From assembly GCF_016587415.1 (NCBI RefSeq), contig NZ_BNJI01000001.1:3387501-3451500 (forward strand): DNA of 64,000 nucleotides. Reading direction: 5' to 3'. Made by a program: the position numbers and the translations under genes. The stretch comes from Ktedonobacter sp. SOSP1-85 (GTDB taxonomy: Bacteria > Chloroflexota > Ktedonobacteria > Ktedonobacterales > Ktedonobacteraceae). The notes under the pieces are model-generated. The model saw only the letters and a program-made list of their open reading frames with translations, did no database searches and was not told where the DNA came from. This document shows, one piece after another, positions 1-8,483 of this stretch (positions are counted from its first letter, which is position 1; the number at the start of each line of letters is the position of its first letter).

Positions 1-193
1 CAACGCGGAAGAAGCCCTCCGAGTCGTAGTGGTGCCCATGAGCCTCGCCCTCGACGTGTACACGCTCGCCCTGCTGTGGCTCCGCGCGCTTGGTTGTCGG
101 CAGGTACTTGGGCAGATTGCTCACATCCGACATGAAGTCTTCTACCTGGCGCCTGGGTGCCTGGATCTTAATAGAGCGCTCATATTCTCCCAT
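1..193 (-). CDS. SRPBCC-family (polyketide cyclase/START-like) protein, 5' part only
   Basis: The minus strand from an ATG at 193 stays open to the window edge, giving 64 residues that begin MGEYERSIKIQAPRRQVEDF. This opening (strand, then APxxxVxxFxSDxxNLPKYLP) is the usual start of SRPBCC/START-like ligand-binding proteins such as polyketide cyclase/dehydrase. Residues after position 40 are rich in Glu, His and Gly. The C-terminal part lies outside the window, so the ligand and any enzyme activity cannot be judged. Upstream (194-365) is a non-coding gap before the modB stop. Confidence 0.7.
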   Translation of the reverse strand, partial: MGEYERSIKIQAPRRQVEDFMSDVSNLPKYLPTTKRAEPQQGERVHVEGEAHGHHYDSEGFFRV

Positions 194-365
194 GGTGAAA
201 ATCTTCCCTTCCTGGTGGAGGGCTGATGGACAGCCCCGGTTCTGCTTAATGTGTTATCTCTTCCTGGTGATGCCTGTGCACAGGCTGTGCTGCTCGCCTG
301 TCACTGCTACTATCAACATACACAGCGCACCAAGTGAACCGGGTCTACCTATATGCTCCCCCCTT

Positions 366-1196
366 TTATACGCGCCTGATGCGTAGTGCCAGCAGTAGGC
401 CAAAGGAGACGGCGAGCAGCACTACGGCCAGGGCGATAGCTTTATCCAGGTCGTCCTGCGAGGCGAGATAGATGGCGGTGGGCATCGTCTGGGTGATGCC
501 GGGAAAATTGCCCGCGAAGGTAATCGTCGCGCCAAATTCACCCAGGGCGCGCGCCCAGCTCAGGCCAACTCCCGCCAGGAGCGCGGGACGAATCAGCGGG
601 AGGGTCACGCGCCCGAAGGTATACCAGGCGGAGGCCCGCAGTGTATAGGCCGCCTGCTCGTAGCGCCGATCCATCTGCTCTAGCCCGGCCTTGGCGCTAT
701 TGATAAAGAAAGGGGCGGCGATAAAGGTCTGGGCCATAATGACGGCGACGGTGGTAAAGGGGATGCTGATGCCAAAAGTACGAAGATAGCTCCCAAGCAG
801 TCCCATGCGTCCAAAGGTCAATAGCAGGGCCACGCCCGCGACCACTGGTGGAAGAACGGTTGGCATGGTTACTAAGGTTTCCAGAAAGCCGCGCCCACGA
901 AATTTACCACGCGCCAGGAGATAGGCCACGGGCAGGCCAAAGATAACGGCCAGGAGGGTACTCACCGTGGTTGTGAACAGGCTGATTTGTAGGGCCTGGA
1001 GGATATCTGGCTGTTGCAACTCGCTCCAGACGACAGCAGGGGCCTCGTGAAAGAGCAGCGCGACCAGGGGAATACCCAGAAAAAGGAGAAAAAGCGCGCT
1101 CAACAGTCCGATGCCCAGGCGAAAGAGGAGGTTTCCCCCGCGCCCTCGCCACTGCCCTGTCCGGTACATGAGATGTTGCTTGCTTGACTGCTCCAT
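366..1196 (-). CDS. modB: Molybdate ABC transporter permease ModB
   Basis: A 276-residue inner-membrane permease of the binding-protein-dependent type. Hydrophobic segments begin near residues 28, 60, 95, 135 and 200. The cytoplasmic coupling loop near residues 190-225 carries the family signature (AYTLRASAWYTFGRVTLPLI, then ALGEFGATITFAGN), which contacts the ATPase. The GEFGAT stretch is typical of ModB and CysT/W proteins. It begins 15 bases after the modA stop, so modA-modB is one operon. The expected ATPase gene modC is not adjacent; a broken modC-like gene lies at 47521-48643. Molybdate or tungstate is the likely substrate. Confidence 0.92.
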   Translation of the reverse strand: MEQSSKQHLMYRTGQWRGRGGNLLFRLGIGLLSALFLLFLGIPLVALLFHEAPAVVWSELQQPDILQALQISLFTTTVSTLLAVIFGLPVAYLLARGKFRGRGFLETLVTMPTVLPPVVAGVALLLTFGRMGLLGSYLRTFGISIPFTTVAVIMAQTFIAAPFFINSAKAGLEQMDRRYEQAAYTLRASAWYTFGRVTLPLIRPALLAGVGLSWARALGEFGATITFAGNFPGITQTMPTAIYLASQDDLDKAIALAVVLLAVSFGLLLALRIRRV

Positions 1197-1211
1197 ATGC
1201 CCTCTCCTTTA

Positions 1212-2045
1212 TTAACTATTCACGCTGATAAAGTGGTAGCGTGTGAGAATGGCCTGGCCCTGCGTAGAGAGCACGAAATCAATGAACGCTTGCGCATCCT
1301 GAGCATGTTTCGCGTCTTTGGTGACAGCGATAGGGTACTCGGCGATGACGTTAAGGGTATCAGGGATGTCAATAATCGTTACCTTCGACGAAACGGCCTG
1401 CGTGATATCCGTCAGGTAGACAAAGCCCGCGTCAGCCTCGCCCGTCTGTACCTTTTGTACGACAGCCTTGACGTTCTCCTCCTGAGAGACAAAGTTGCCT
1501 TTGACGGCGCTCTCATAGCTGCTGCCGTAGTCGGTGGACTTGCCCATCTTATCCAAAACCTGCAACATATACTTTCCAACCGGGACAGAAGGGGCCGCGA
1601 CTACGATCTTCTTGCCTTTCTGGGCCAGGTCCTTCAGCGCTTGAATTTTGCCAGGATTGCTGGATGGAACAATGACCGCCAGCTTGTTGCGAGCAAAAAC
1701 CTTGCTGGTGGTGACCAGGCTGGCATCGCTGGCCTTCTTCATATTTGTCTGATCGGCTGAGGCGAAGATATCGGCGCTGGCTCCATTGGCGATCTGCTGC
1801 TCAAGGAGTTGCGAGCCATTGAAATTATATGTGATGTTCACGTTGGGATGCGCCTGCTTATACTGGGTGGCTATATCCTTAAAAGACTCGGTAAGCGAGG
1901 CAGCGGCGAAGACATTGAGGGTCACAGGCGAGGTGCTCGTCGTATTTTGTTTGGTGTTCGTCGATGTGTCCGTGCCTCCGCAGGCCATCAGGAGTAGTGT
2001 AAATAGTGACAATAGGATCGATAAGCTGCGATATTTGCGCACCAT
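1212..2045 (-). CDS. modA: Molybdate-binding lipoprotein ModA
   Basis: A 277-residue extracytoplasmic solute-binding protein. It has a lipoprotein signal peptide ending in LLLMACGG (Cys about residue 22 as the lipid-modified residue), then a Ser/Thr-rich linker, then the ModA fold opening VTLNVFAAASLTESFKDIA. The AAASL segment and the later NGASADIFASADQ segment hold the Ser residues that contact the oxyanion in this family. It delivers molybdate to ModB. A purine-rich ribosome site (AAGGAGG) precedes the ATG on the minus strand. A perfect 17-base palindrome about 100 bases upstream (2144-2160) may be its operator. Confidence 0.93.
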   Translation of the reverse strand: MVRKYRSLSILLSLFTLLLMACGGTDTSTNTKQNTTSTSPVTLNVFAAASLTESFKDIATQYKQAHPNVNITYNFNGSQLLEQQIANGASADIFASADQTNMKKASDASLVTTSKVFARNKLAVIVPSSNPGKIQALKDLAQKGKKIVVAAPSVPVGKYMLQVLDKMGKSTDYGSSYESAVKGNFVSQEENVKAVVQKVQTGEADAGFVYLTDITQAVSSKVTIIDIPDTLNVIAEYPIAVTKDAKHAQDAQAFIDFVLSTQGQAILTRYHFISVNS

Positions 2046-2143
2046 GATGAGGACCTCCTTATCCGAGCGCAGGCGTGATACATAGGGATGTTTGCATCTT
2101 AGCCCGTCAGCTCGCGTCTAGCTTCTTATACTCAGCAAACAAG

Positions 2144-2160
2144 TACTCAATGATTGAGTA
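2144..2160. promoter_or_regulatory. Perfect 17-base palindrome upstream of modA, candidate operator
   Basis: TACTCAATGATTGAGTA reads the same on both strands about its central G. It lies about 100 bases upstream of the modA start. It does not resemble the E. coli ModE site, so the binding protein is unknown. Call rests on symmetry and position only. Confidence 0.45.
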
Positions 2161-2195
2161 TACGAGCAGGGCTTATGGAAGTCAAGGTTAGATTT

Positions 2196-2250
2196 TTATT
2201 GTATGTGGCGCTGGCTGGCGAATGCCGCCAGCCAGCGCCACATACAATAA
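2196..2250. repeat. Long hairpin between the TPR gene and modA
   Basis: Two perfectly complementary 24-base arms (2196-2219 and 2227-2250) are separated by 7 bases. It lies downstream of the TPR gene stop. There is no U-run in the direction of the flanking genes, so it is not a textbook terminator. It belongs to the hairpin class discussed in the findings. Confidence 0.8.
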
Positions 2251-2311
2251 TTTGTTTAGAAGGTGCTATGAGGATTGCAAGGGACGTATATGCTTGGGGA
2301 CTCTGACCCAC

Positions 2312-4339
2312 CTAAAGTGTCTGGAGCGTTTTCTGGACGGAGGCTATATTCTCCTGTACTGCCAGGGCGTATGTGTTCATGCTGAGGGCTGAGAAGACCT
2401 GAAGTGCGTTCTCGTAGCAGGTGATGGCGGCTTGCAGATTGGCGCGGATGTCGCCGATCTGAAGCTCACGCAGGGTGTTACCACTGTTATTCTGTGTCGC
2501 GGCCCATTCGAGAGGGAAGGTGGTGGGGGTATAGACCTTGTGGGTTGCCTGATAGAGGGCGATAGCCATCTCCAGATTTTTCTGCCGGTTGCCTTCCTGA
2601 TATTCGCGGTAGGCGTTGGCCAGGTTGAAGACCAGGGAGGCCCATTCTATGGGAGCCGCCTGGGCGAAGTCGACCTGGAGCGCGGCCTCATAGTGTGATA
2701 TCGCATGGTAGAGGTTACTTTGATGATCACCATGGGGAAGCTCGGCATAGGCAAAGCCCAGATTGCTCTGGGTTTTCTGCCAGTCCAGGGGGTGTAGCTC
2801 TGGCTGGTAGATCTTGAGAGCCGCTTCAAAGCTGGCAATCGCATGCTCAAGGTGTTCCTGGCGGACCTCGGGTTTCTCGTCTTGCAGGTGGCAGTAGGAG
2901 GTGCCGAGGTTGGTCTGGGTCGCGGCCCACTCCAGGGGCGTGTACTCGCTATTATAGACAAGTAGGGCCGCACGGTAGCAGGTAATGGCCTTCTGAAGGT
3001 GCTCCTGGCGCTCTTCTAATAAGGAGCCGTACGCGCCTCCCAGGGAGAATTGTACACGCGCCCAGTCAAAGGCGTAGGCCTTACGATTATAGACGGTGAG
3101 CGCGGCCTCAAAGTTGCTGATGGCCTGGTGTAGGTGCTGCTGGATATCTCCACTCTCCAGGCGGCTATAGGCCTGTCCCAGGTTGCTCTGTACATTGGCC
3201 CAGCCAATAGGAAACTGCTCACGTGTATAGACGCGCAGGGTGTTTTCAAAGCAGGTAATGGCCTGGCGCAGGTTCTCCTGCTCATTCCCATCTGGCATGT
3301 CCAGGTAGGTCAGGGCCAGCATATTATTCGTCTTGGCCCACTCGACAGGATGTTCCTCAAGCGTATAGACCTCAAGCGCATTCTGGAATTGTTGAATGGC
3401 TTTCTCCAGGCGTTCTTGCTCATTTCCTTCCGGCAGCAGGTTATAGGTAATACCGAGATTGGTCTGCGTGGAGGCCCATTCCAGGGGATATGTCTCGCGG
3501 GTGTAGACGCGCAGGGCCTGGCTATAACAGTCAATGGCCTGGCGAAGATTGGCTTCTTCGCCCTCGCCTTCGCCTGGGGGGAGATTACGGTAGGCATTGC
3601 CCAGGCTATGCATGATGTCGCCCCAGTGCTCCGGTGTATGCTCATAGGTATTGATTTCCAGGGAGGCGCGATAGTGCTCTATGGCGCGGCGCAGGTGTGT
3701 CTGCCTGTCTCCACCTGGGAGAAAGGCATAGACATTGCCCAGGTGCTGATGTGTCATGGCCCAGTTTTCTGGAGCGCGATCTCTGGTGTAGACTTTGAGC
3801 GCGTTCTCGTAGCAGTTAATGGCCTGTTTCAGTGTATCGTAGCGATCTTCGTTTGGCAGGAGGCAGTAGAGATTGCCCAGGCTATTGTTGACCATGGCCC
3901 AGGCCAGGGGATAGTCCTGTAGCGTGTAGACTTTGAGTGCGTTCTGGAAGTAGAGTAGGGCTTTTTCCAGGCTCTGGCGCGTATCCTTTCCGGGCAGTGA
4001 GAGATGGGCCAGGCCTAATCCATACTGGGCCTGCGCCCACTCGCCCGGCGCTTGCTCACGTGTGAAGATCTCTAGTGAGGCTTGATAGCAGGCAATAGCC
4101 CGCCTGAGATTAAGCTGGCGATTCCCTCTCTCCAGGCTGCCATAGATCTCGCCCAGCGCGTTTTGCGCGCGCCCCCACTCTGTGGGTGTCTCATGGATAC
4201 TATAAAGCTCCAGGGCCTTTTGCAGGCAGGCTATCGCTTTATCCAGGTAGTCCTGGCGCTCTCCTTCTGCCTGTTTACTATACCATAGGCCCTGGGCATA
4301 GAGGGCCTGGGCTTCCTCGTGCTGCTGCTTCTCGCTCAT
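2312..4339 (-). CDS. Tetratricopeptide-repeat protein with 13 Trp-marked repeats
   Basis: A 675-residue cytoplasmic repeat protein without signal peptide or membrane segment. It is built almost entirely of a unit of about 50 residues: an NLGxxYxxLPxGD-like helix, a linker, then LxxAIxCYxxALxVYTRExxPxEWA. I count 13 units from the conserved Trp (first EWGRAQ, last EWAATQ). Each unit is a pair of TPR-like helices, so the protein should form a long superhelix that binds another protein. No catalytic domain is attached. A partner cannot be named from its neighbours. The minus-strand start at 4339 has little ribosome-site support; the first residues MSEKQQHEEAQ look natural. Confidence 0.88.
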   Translation of the reverse strand: MSEKQQHEEAQALYAQGLWYSKQAEGERQDYLDKAIACLQKALELYSIHETPTEWGRAQNALGEIYGSLERGNRQLNLRRAIACYQASLEIFTREQAPGEWAQAQYGLGLAHLSLPGKDTRQSLEKALLYFQNALKVYTLQDYPLAWAMVNNSLGNLYCLLPNEDRYDTLKQAINCYENALKVYTRDRAPENWAMTHQHLGNVYAFLPGGDRQTHLRRAIEHYRASLEINTYEHTPEHWGDIMHSLGNAYRNLPPGEGEGEEANLRQAIDCYSQALRVYTRETYPLEWASTQTNLGITYNLLPEGNEQERLEKAIQQFQNALEVYTLEEHPVEWAKTNNMLALTYLDMPDGNEQENLRQAITCFENTLRVYTREQFPIGWANVQSNLGQAYSRLESGDIQQHLHQAISNFEAALTVYNRKAYAFDWARVQFSLGGAYGSLLEERQEHLQKAITCYRAALLVYNSEYTPLEWAATQTNLGTSYCHLQDEKPEVRQEHLEHAIASFEAALKIYQPELHPLDWQKTQSNLGFAYAELPHGDHQSNLYHAISHYEAALQVDFAQAAPIEWASLVFNLANAYREYQEGNRQKNLEMAIALYQATHKVYTPTTFPLEWAATQNNSGNTLRELQIGDIRANLQAAITCYENALQVFSALSMNTYALAVQENIASVQKTLQTL

Positions 4340-4638
4340 CTTCTTCTCTACACTCGATGCACTATCTCTACAGCCTACGCTACGTGTTGACTCCTACCAA
4401 TCCGGTAACGTGACTGCCAATATGTGTCTTTTCAGATTGTACGAGTCCACCCCCACCTTGTCAACAAATAGCTTGCTGGGTGAGGTAACTCACTTTTGGC
4501 TTATGAGCTGTTTCATTGTTGCGCGTGTTGAGGTATGGTATGCTGAGAGCATCTTAACGATATATGTTACCTCAAACAAAAAGTTGAGTTTAATAGAGTG
4601 AATAGTTTTACTTATAGATATTTCAGTGGAGGCAATTG
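4340..4638. other. Intergenic region between divergent genes
   Basis: No convincing gene is seen. The stretch separates the divergent TPR gene and the small membrane protein gene and must hold promoters for both. It is AT-rich near 4550-4620. Confidence 0.6.
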
Positions 4639-4980
4639 ATGGACAATAGTCAATCACAGCTTACAGCTATTTTAACAACGTATTTTATTGTTGTAGGCGT
4701 TATTGCGCTTGTCAGTATTGCGATTAAGCTTTTTGTCTGGTGGAAGATTTTCTCGAAAGCAGGCTATAGCGGCGCGCTGAGCCTGTTAGTGGCTTTTGTT
4801 CCCCTGGCGGAGATTGTGTTGCTTTTCTACCTGGCGCTTGCTGAATGGCCGGTGCTTCAGGAACTGGCGGCGTTGAGACGTGGCTCTGGTTTTGGCGGGT
4901 ATCCGCAACAACCACCGGCTGGTCCTGGCTATCCGCAGCCACCAGTCGGCCCCGGCTATCCATCATACCCTCAGCAATGA
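4639..4980 (+). CDS. Small membrane protein with Pro/Gly/Tyr-rich tail (DUF5684-like)
   Basis: The ATG at 4639 is chosen over an upstream TTG because GGAGG at 4628-4632 is spaced 6 bases from it. The 113-residue product has an N-terminal membrane helix (about residues 8-34), the motif WWKIFSKAGYSGALSLLVAF, a second membrane helix, and a C-terminal tail of YPQQPP/GPGYPQPP repeats. The W-K-I-F-x-K-A-G-Y pattern is typical of small signal-peptidase-associated or DUF5684-type membrane proteins. Function is unknown. The tail probably faces the cytoplasm. A strong hairpin follows the stop. Confidence 0.75.
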   Translation: MDNSQSQLTAILTTYFIVVGVIALVSIAIKLFVWWKIFSKAGYSGALSLLVAFVPLAEIVLLFYLALAEWPVLQELAALRRGSGFGGYPQQPPAGPGYPQPPVGPGYPSYPQQ

Positions 4981-5018
4981 TCCGCGCTTACCCATCAATA
5001 CCCTGATGGATGAGCTTC

Positions 5019-5066
5019 AAGCGAGAGGAGCCAGAACCAATGTCAAGGTTCTGGCTCCTCTCGCTT
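5019..5066 (+). terminator. 20-bp hairpin after the small membrane protein gene
   Basis: Arms 5019-5038 and 5047-5066 are perfectly complementary with an 8-base loop. Position 38 bases after the stop suggests transcription termination or 3'-end protection. Confidence 0.75.
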
Positions 5067-5419
5067 GCTTGATACGCATTTTTACCTATCCTTTGCGGTA
5101 TGTTTACATGCATATAACTTTCCTTTAACACGACCTCGTTAAAATAAGTATCGTTGAAGGAAACAAACGAGCACATTGAAGCGCGCTGGACGGCGGGTCT
5201 GTATCGACAGACTACTACTTACGGCACCCCCCGTCGCCCTCCTTGTGTTCCTCGCAATCCATGTTGCCCTACGGGGTGGCATGCTCCTGTATGCGACGCA
5301 TGCTCTAGCGGTCAAGAGGATGCGCTCGTTTGCGAGCGAGAGGTCTGCCTACTCGAACCTCTCGCTCCTGGTGGTTAGAAGGTATATCTCTTGTATTCTC
5401 AGCTTATCCTCCTCACCTC
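5067..5419. other. Intergenic region, no supported gene
   Basis: A short open frame at 5176-5460 encodes a hydrophobic stretch but has only a TTG start and no spaced ribosome site. A hairpin with 11-base arms (5334-5344 and 5357-5367) is present. I see nothing else. Confidence 0.5.
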
Positions 5420-5456
5420 TTGACACTACCCCTGCCGTGTCATATAGTTTTGACAC
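5420..5456 (+). promoter_or_regulatory. Sigma70 promoter with overlapping TetR-type operator
   Basis: TTGACA at 5420-5425 and TATAGT at 5443-5448 are 17 bases apart, an excellent sigma70 promoter. The half-site TGACAC occurs at 5421-5426 and 5451-5456, and its complement GTGTCA at 5437-5442, forming dyads across the -35 and the -10. This arrangement suggests autorepression by the TetR protein encoded at 5546. Confidence 0.75.
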
Positions 5457-5545
5457 GTAAGGATGTTCTATTAGAGTCAAGTGCCCCCAACAATTTTCCA
5501 CCTGCTATAGATCATTGTGCCAACTTTAGAGAGGAAGTCATACGT

Positions 5546-6289
5546 ATGCCACGCGGTCAAAGGCGATCAAGTACAGGCGAGGATATAGAAGAGACACGTA
5601 ATACGATTTTGCGCACAGCGCATCAGCTCTTCATGGAATATGGATTTCGCGCTGTCTCCACGCGTCAGATTGCTGACGCCTGTGGTCTGACACAGCCCGC
5701 CCTCTACCACCATTTCTCCGATAAGCAGGATTTGTATTTCGCGGTTGTGAAGGAGACTATTGCCAAGTCGCGGGCTGGACTTGAGCGGATCGCGCATCGT
5801 AATGAAAGTGTGCCTGAACGCCTGCGACTGGTGGCACGTTTCCTGGTAAGCACCAATCGTATCGATATTGGTATGATGCTGCACGATATCGAGCATGAAC
5901 TGCACGAGCGCGCGCGTGCGGACTTATATCAGGAATTTCACGCGGGTATGCTTATGCCTATTGCCTCTATTTTTGAGGATGGAATCCGCCAGGGCTTCCT
6001 TTGCAATGAGCAGACCTATGGCGTTGATGCACTTATGGCAGCCGACCTGTTTATGAATATGCTCAAACGCTTTATTCTACATGCGCTGCGCCTCAGACCT
6101 GCTGGCTCTGAATCCCATCCCTCATTGCCTGAGACCTCTTATCAGCCTGGCTACCTGGAACAGGCTGAGCAGGTTGTGCCTATACTACTCTTTGGCCTGG
6201 CCAGCCATCGGGCAGACGCAAAGCCTACTCTCCCCCCTATACATCTCTCAGAAGACCTGGTTTCCGAGACGGAAGAACCCGCCCAATAA
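5546..6289 (+). CDS. TetR/AcrR-family transcriptional regulator
   Basis: The start at 5546 (MPRGQRRSS) follows GAGAGGAAG at a good distance and places the DNA-binding helix-turn-helix at residues 20-65, with the family signature ILRTAHQLFMEYGFRAVSTR and ALYHHFSDKQDLYFAVV. A longer frame runs upstream but begins before the promoter at 5420-5448, so it cannot be the real start. The C-terminal ligand domain (about residues 75-230) is not recognisable as a specific subfamily. It probably represses its own promoter. The next gene is on the opposite strand, so no target beyond itself is evident. Confidence 0.9.
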   Translation: MPRGQRRSSTGEDIEETRNTILRTAHQLFMEYGFRAVSTRQIADACGLTQPALYHHFSDKQDLYFAVVKETIAKSRAGLERIAHRNESVPERLRLVARFLVSTNRIDIGMMLHDIEHELHERARADLYQEFHAGMLMPIASIFEDGIRQGFLCNEQTYGVDALMAADLFMNMLKRFILHALRLRPAGSESHPSLPETSYQPGYLEQAEQVVPILLFGLASHRADAKPTLPPIHLSEDLVSETEEPAQ

Positions 6290-6292
6290 AAG

Positions 6293-6339
6293 GGGTGTGT
6301 AGTGGCAGGTTGGCTCCTCCAACCTGCCACTACACACCC
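6293..6339. terminator. 21-bp hairpin between convergent genes
   Basis: Perfect arms at 6293-6313 and 6319-6339 with a 5-base loop lie between the convergent TetR and glycosyltransferase genes, so the hairpin can serve both. Confidence 0.8.
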
Positions 6340-6367
6340 TACCCGGTGAGCCACGCAATCACCTATA

Positions 6368-8026
6368 TTATTTCACTTTGTAGAGATAGATCGTCATGGT
6401 AGGTGTCGTTACCTGGTCCTGGTATTGATAGTGGCTGTTAAGCCATTGCTGGGTAGCCTTGACCCGCGCGACCTGGTCATCACTGCTGAGGCGCGCGACA
6501 ATAAAAAAGAGGCGCTTGTGTTGAGCCATATAGGCCGCCAACTGGGTTGTATCAAGCGCGGATTCCGAGTCCCCTAGCTGATTGGTTGTATCGTAGTGGA
6601 CCCAGGGAAAGGCGCCAGGCGCATCTTCAGGGAAAGTGACATCGGTGGGATAAGCGCGCAGATAATATTCGATGCCTACCTCGCAGCCTTGATCGTTATC
6701 GTAACAGACCATACCATCGCCAGACTGGTAGTGATCCTGGAGCCAGGCTGTAGGCGTCTGCCAATCCTCGACCTCGGCGCTCTGATAATACAGCGGTACT
6801 GCCCAGCTTGCCACAAAGAGCGCACCTACCATGAGCGTTACTCGCAGGTAACGCCAGGGGATAAGCATACAACTGGCGCCCGCCAGTAACATGAGTGACG
6901 GCACAATCGTGACAAGGTAGCGGGGAATAAACAGGCGTGTCGAGCCTTGCGAGATGATATAACTGAGCACAAAGGGAATCACAAACCAGCAAGCCAGCAC
7001 GACAATGACTGGGAAGAATTGGCGTAGGCGTGGTTGCTTACCAAGGGACGCGAAGGCTGGAAGGCGTAGAAGCGGCGTGCGTAGCCATGTACTCTGTACA
7101 CAGAGGGCGCCAATTACGCTCAGGAGGCATAAGCCGAGCAGGATTACCTCATAGAGTCTTTGGTCGCCACTGATGACGGTGAAGACATGGAGGGCGTCCC
7201 CGAGATCAGGAATGGGAATCCAGCCAGTCTTGTCGTTTCCCCGACTCGCCAACAAAATGGGGACCAGCAAGATGCCTACGACAATTCCGCAGAAAAGCAG
7301 GGGGCGGAAGCGTAGGCGTGTACGCTCGCGCCAGGTGGTTGGCAGTACAAGCAGACAGACAACTGCTACGACCTGGCTCAACAAGACGAGCAAGCTAAAG
7401 ATCTGGGTATACACTGAGAGCGTGGCCGTGAGCCCATAGACGACGAGCCAGCGCCAGGACAACTTCTCCTGTGTCAGTATGTTCAAGAGTGCGTACCATG
7501 CCAGGCTGAGCAGGAGTAGTTGCAAGCCATATGAACGTGTCTCCTGGGCATAGGTTAGCTGCAAGGCATTAATGACGTAGAGACCAGATGCCAGGAGTGC
7601 CACCGAGAGACTAAGGTAGCGACGTCCCATTTGGAACACCACCAGCGCGCTCAATGCCGCGCAAATGGCCGATGGGAGGCGCACAACCGTCTCAGTTGGC
7701 GCGAAACCAAGCGCGTTAGTGACATCCAGCCAGAAGTGGAGGAGGAGATAGTACAAGGCCATATTGGGCTGGGTTGTCCAGATGATTTTCCATACCACAG
7801 GTAATGGTTGAATTGCCCTGGTGACCGAGAGAATCTCGTCAAACCAGAGGCTAGGGTCTCCCAACCGGTAGAAATTAAGCCCGAGGGCGACACACACGAC
7901 GAGCAGGCCAGGTAGCCAGCTCTCCATTATGATGCGTCCAGGCAAGGAGCGCCTGCGAGTCGACACATCATCTTCATTCTGCTGCTTCTCAAGCGATGAA
8001 GGCAGCTCTTTACTAAAAGATTGCAA
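6368..8026 (-). CDS. Polytopic GT-C glycosyltransferase, GT39/ArnT-like
   Basis: A 552-residue membrane protein with about ten hydrophobic helices. After the first helix it has GDPSLWFDEILSVTRA, whose Asp-Glu pair matches the catalytic acidic motif in the first periplasmic loop of GT-C enzymes such as ArnT and protein mannosyltransferases. These use polyprenyl-phosphate sugars and act outside the membrane. The C-terminal 130 residues form a soluble domain. The start is a TTG at 8026, supported by AGGAGAG seven bases before it. Substrate is unknown. It stands alone, followed by a hairpin shared with the convergent TetR gene. Confidence 0.8.
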   Translation of the reverse strand: MQSFSKELPSSLEKQQNEDDVSTRRRSLPGRIIMESWLPGLLVVCVALGLNFYRLGDPSLWFDEILSVTRAIQPLPVVWKIIWTTQPNMALYYLLLHFWLDVTNALGFAPTETVVRLPSAICAALSALVVFQMGRRYLSLSVALLASGLYVINALQLTYAQETRSYGLQLLLLSLAWYALLNILTQEKLSWRWLVVYGLTATLSVYTQIFSLLVLLSQVVAVVCLLVLPTTWRERTRLRFRPLLFCGIVVGILLVPILLASRGNDKTGWIPIPDLGDALHVFTVISGDQRLYEVILLGLCLLSVIGALCVQSTWLRTPLLRLPAFASLGKQPRLRQFFPVIVVLACWFVIPFVLSYIISQGSTRLFIPRYLVTIVPSLMLLAGASCMLIPWRYLRVTLMVGALFVASWAVPLYYQSAEVEDWQTPTAWLQDHYQSGDGMVCYDNDQGCEVGIEYYLRAYPTDVTFPEDAPGAFPWVHYDTTNQLGDSESALDTTQLAAYMAQHKRLFFIVARLSSDDQVARVKATQQWLNSHYQYQDQVTTPTMTIYLYKVK

Positions 8027-8483
8027 GACTCTCTCCTAAGTATTGTTTCGTGCGGCTACAAAAGAATCCTTAAATAATAATTCAACAATGATAAACGATC
8101 TTAATATGAAAAGGGTGACAAATTGACTAGAGTGGCTAGTGAATACTTTTTGGAGGTTTATGGTTTTGGCCCGCTGCTACACCTCGTCCAGGTGTGCCAC
8201 AATGCTCCCCACTCAAGAAAGAGGTGCAATCTAGCGCTCAATGATGGAAGTGTCCTGAACTGCATATAAACTTGTAATTGTTCTGTAATCGTTAGTGACA
8301 TTGGTGACAATCACGTTGCCCACGATCATACGTGGAGCACCGCGACTGGAACCAACCTATCAGTCGCAGCAAAAAAGGAACCTACCCGTGAAAAGCCCTT
8401 CGCCTTCTGTTCAGAAACAGCGCGTCGGGCTCTCACAAGATAGTGGCAAGCGTGTCTCAGTTGTCAGGTTGGTAGCAAAGCAA
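8027..8483. other. Intergenic region between two minus-strand units
   Basis: This contains the promoter region of the glycosyltransferase (AT-rich 8060-8130) and the 3' flank of the NmrA-like gene. No gene, hairpin or repeat was recognised. Confidence 0.5.

Noticed and set aside
3134..3922. 262-residue plus-strand frame inside the TPR gene
   Set aside because: It is the mirror of a strongly repetitive coding sequence; the minus-strand TPR pattern is unmistakable.
5176..5460. Possible small membrane protein (hydrophobic stretch LLLTAPPVALLVFLAIHVAL)
   Set aside because: Only a TTG start without a spaced ribosome site, and the frame runs through the TetR promoter.
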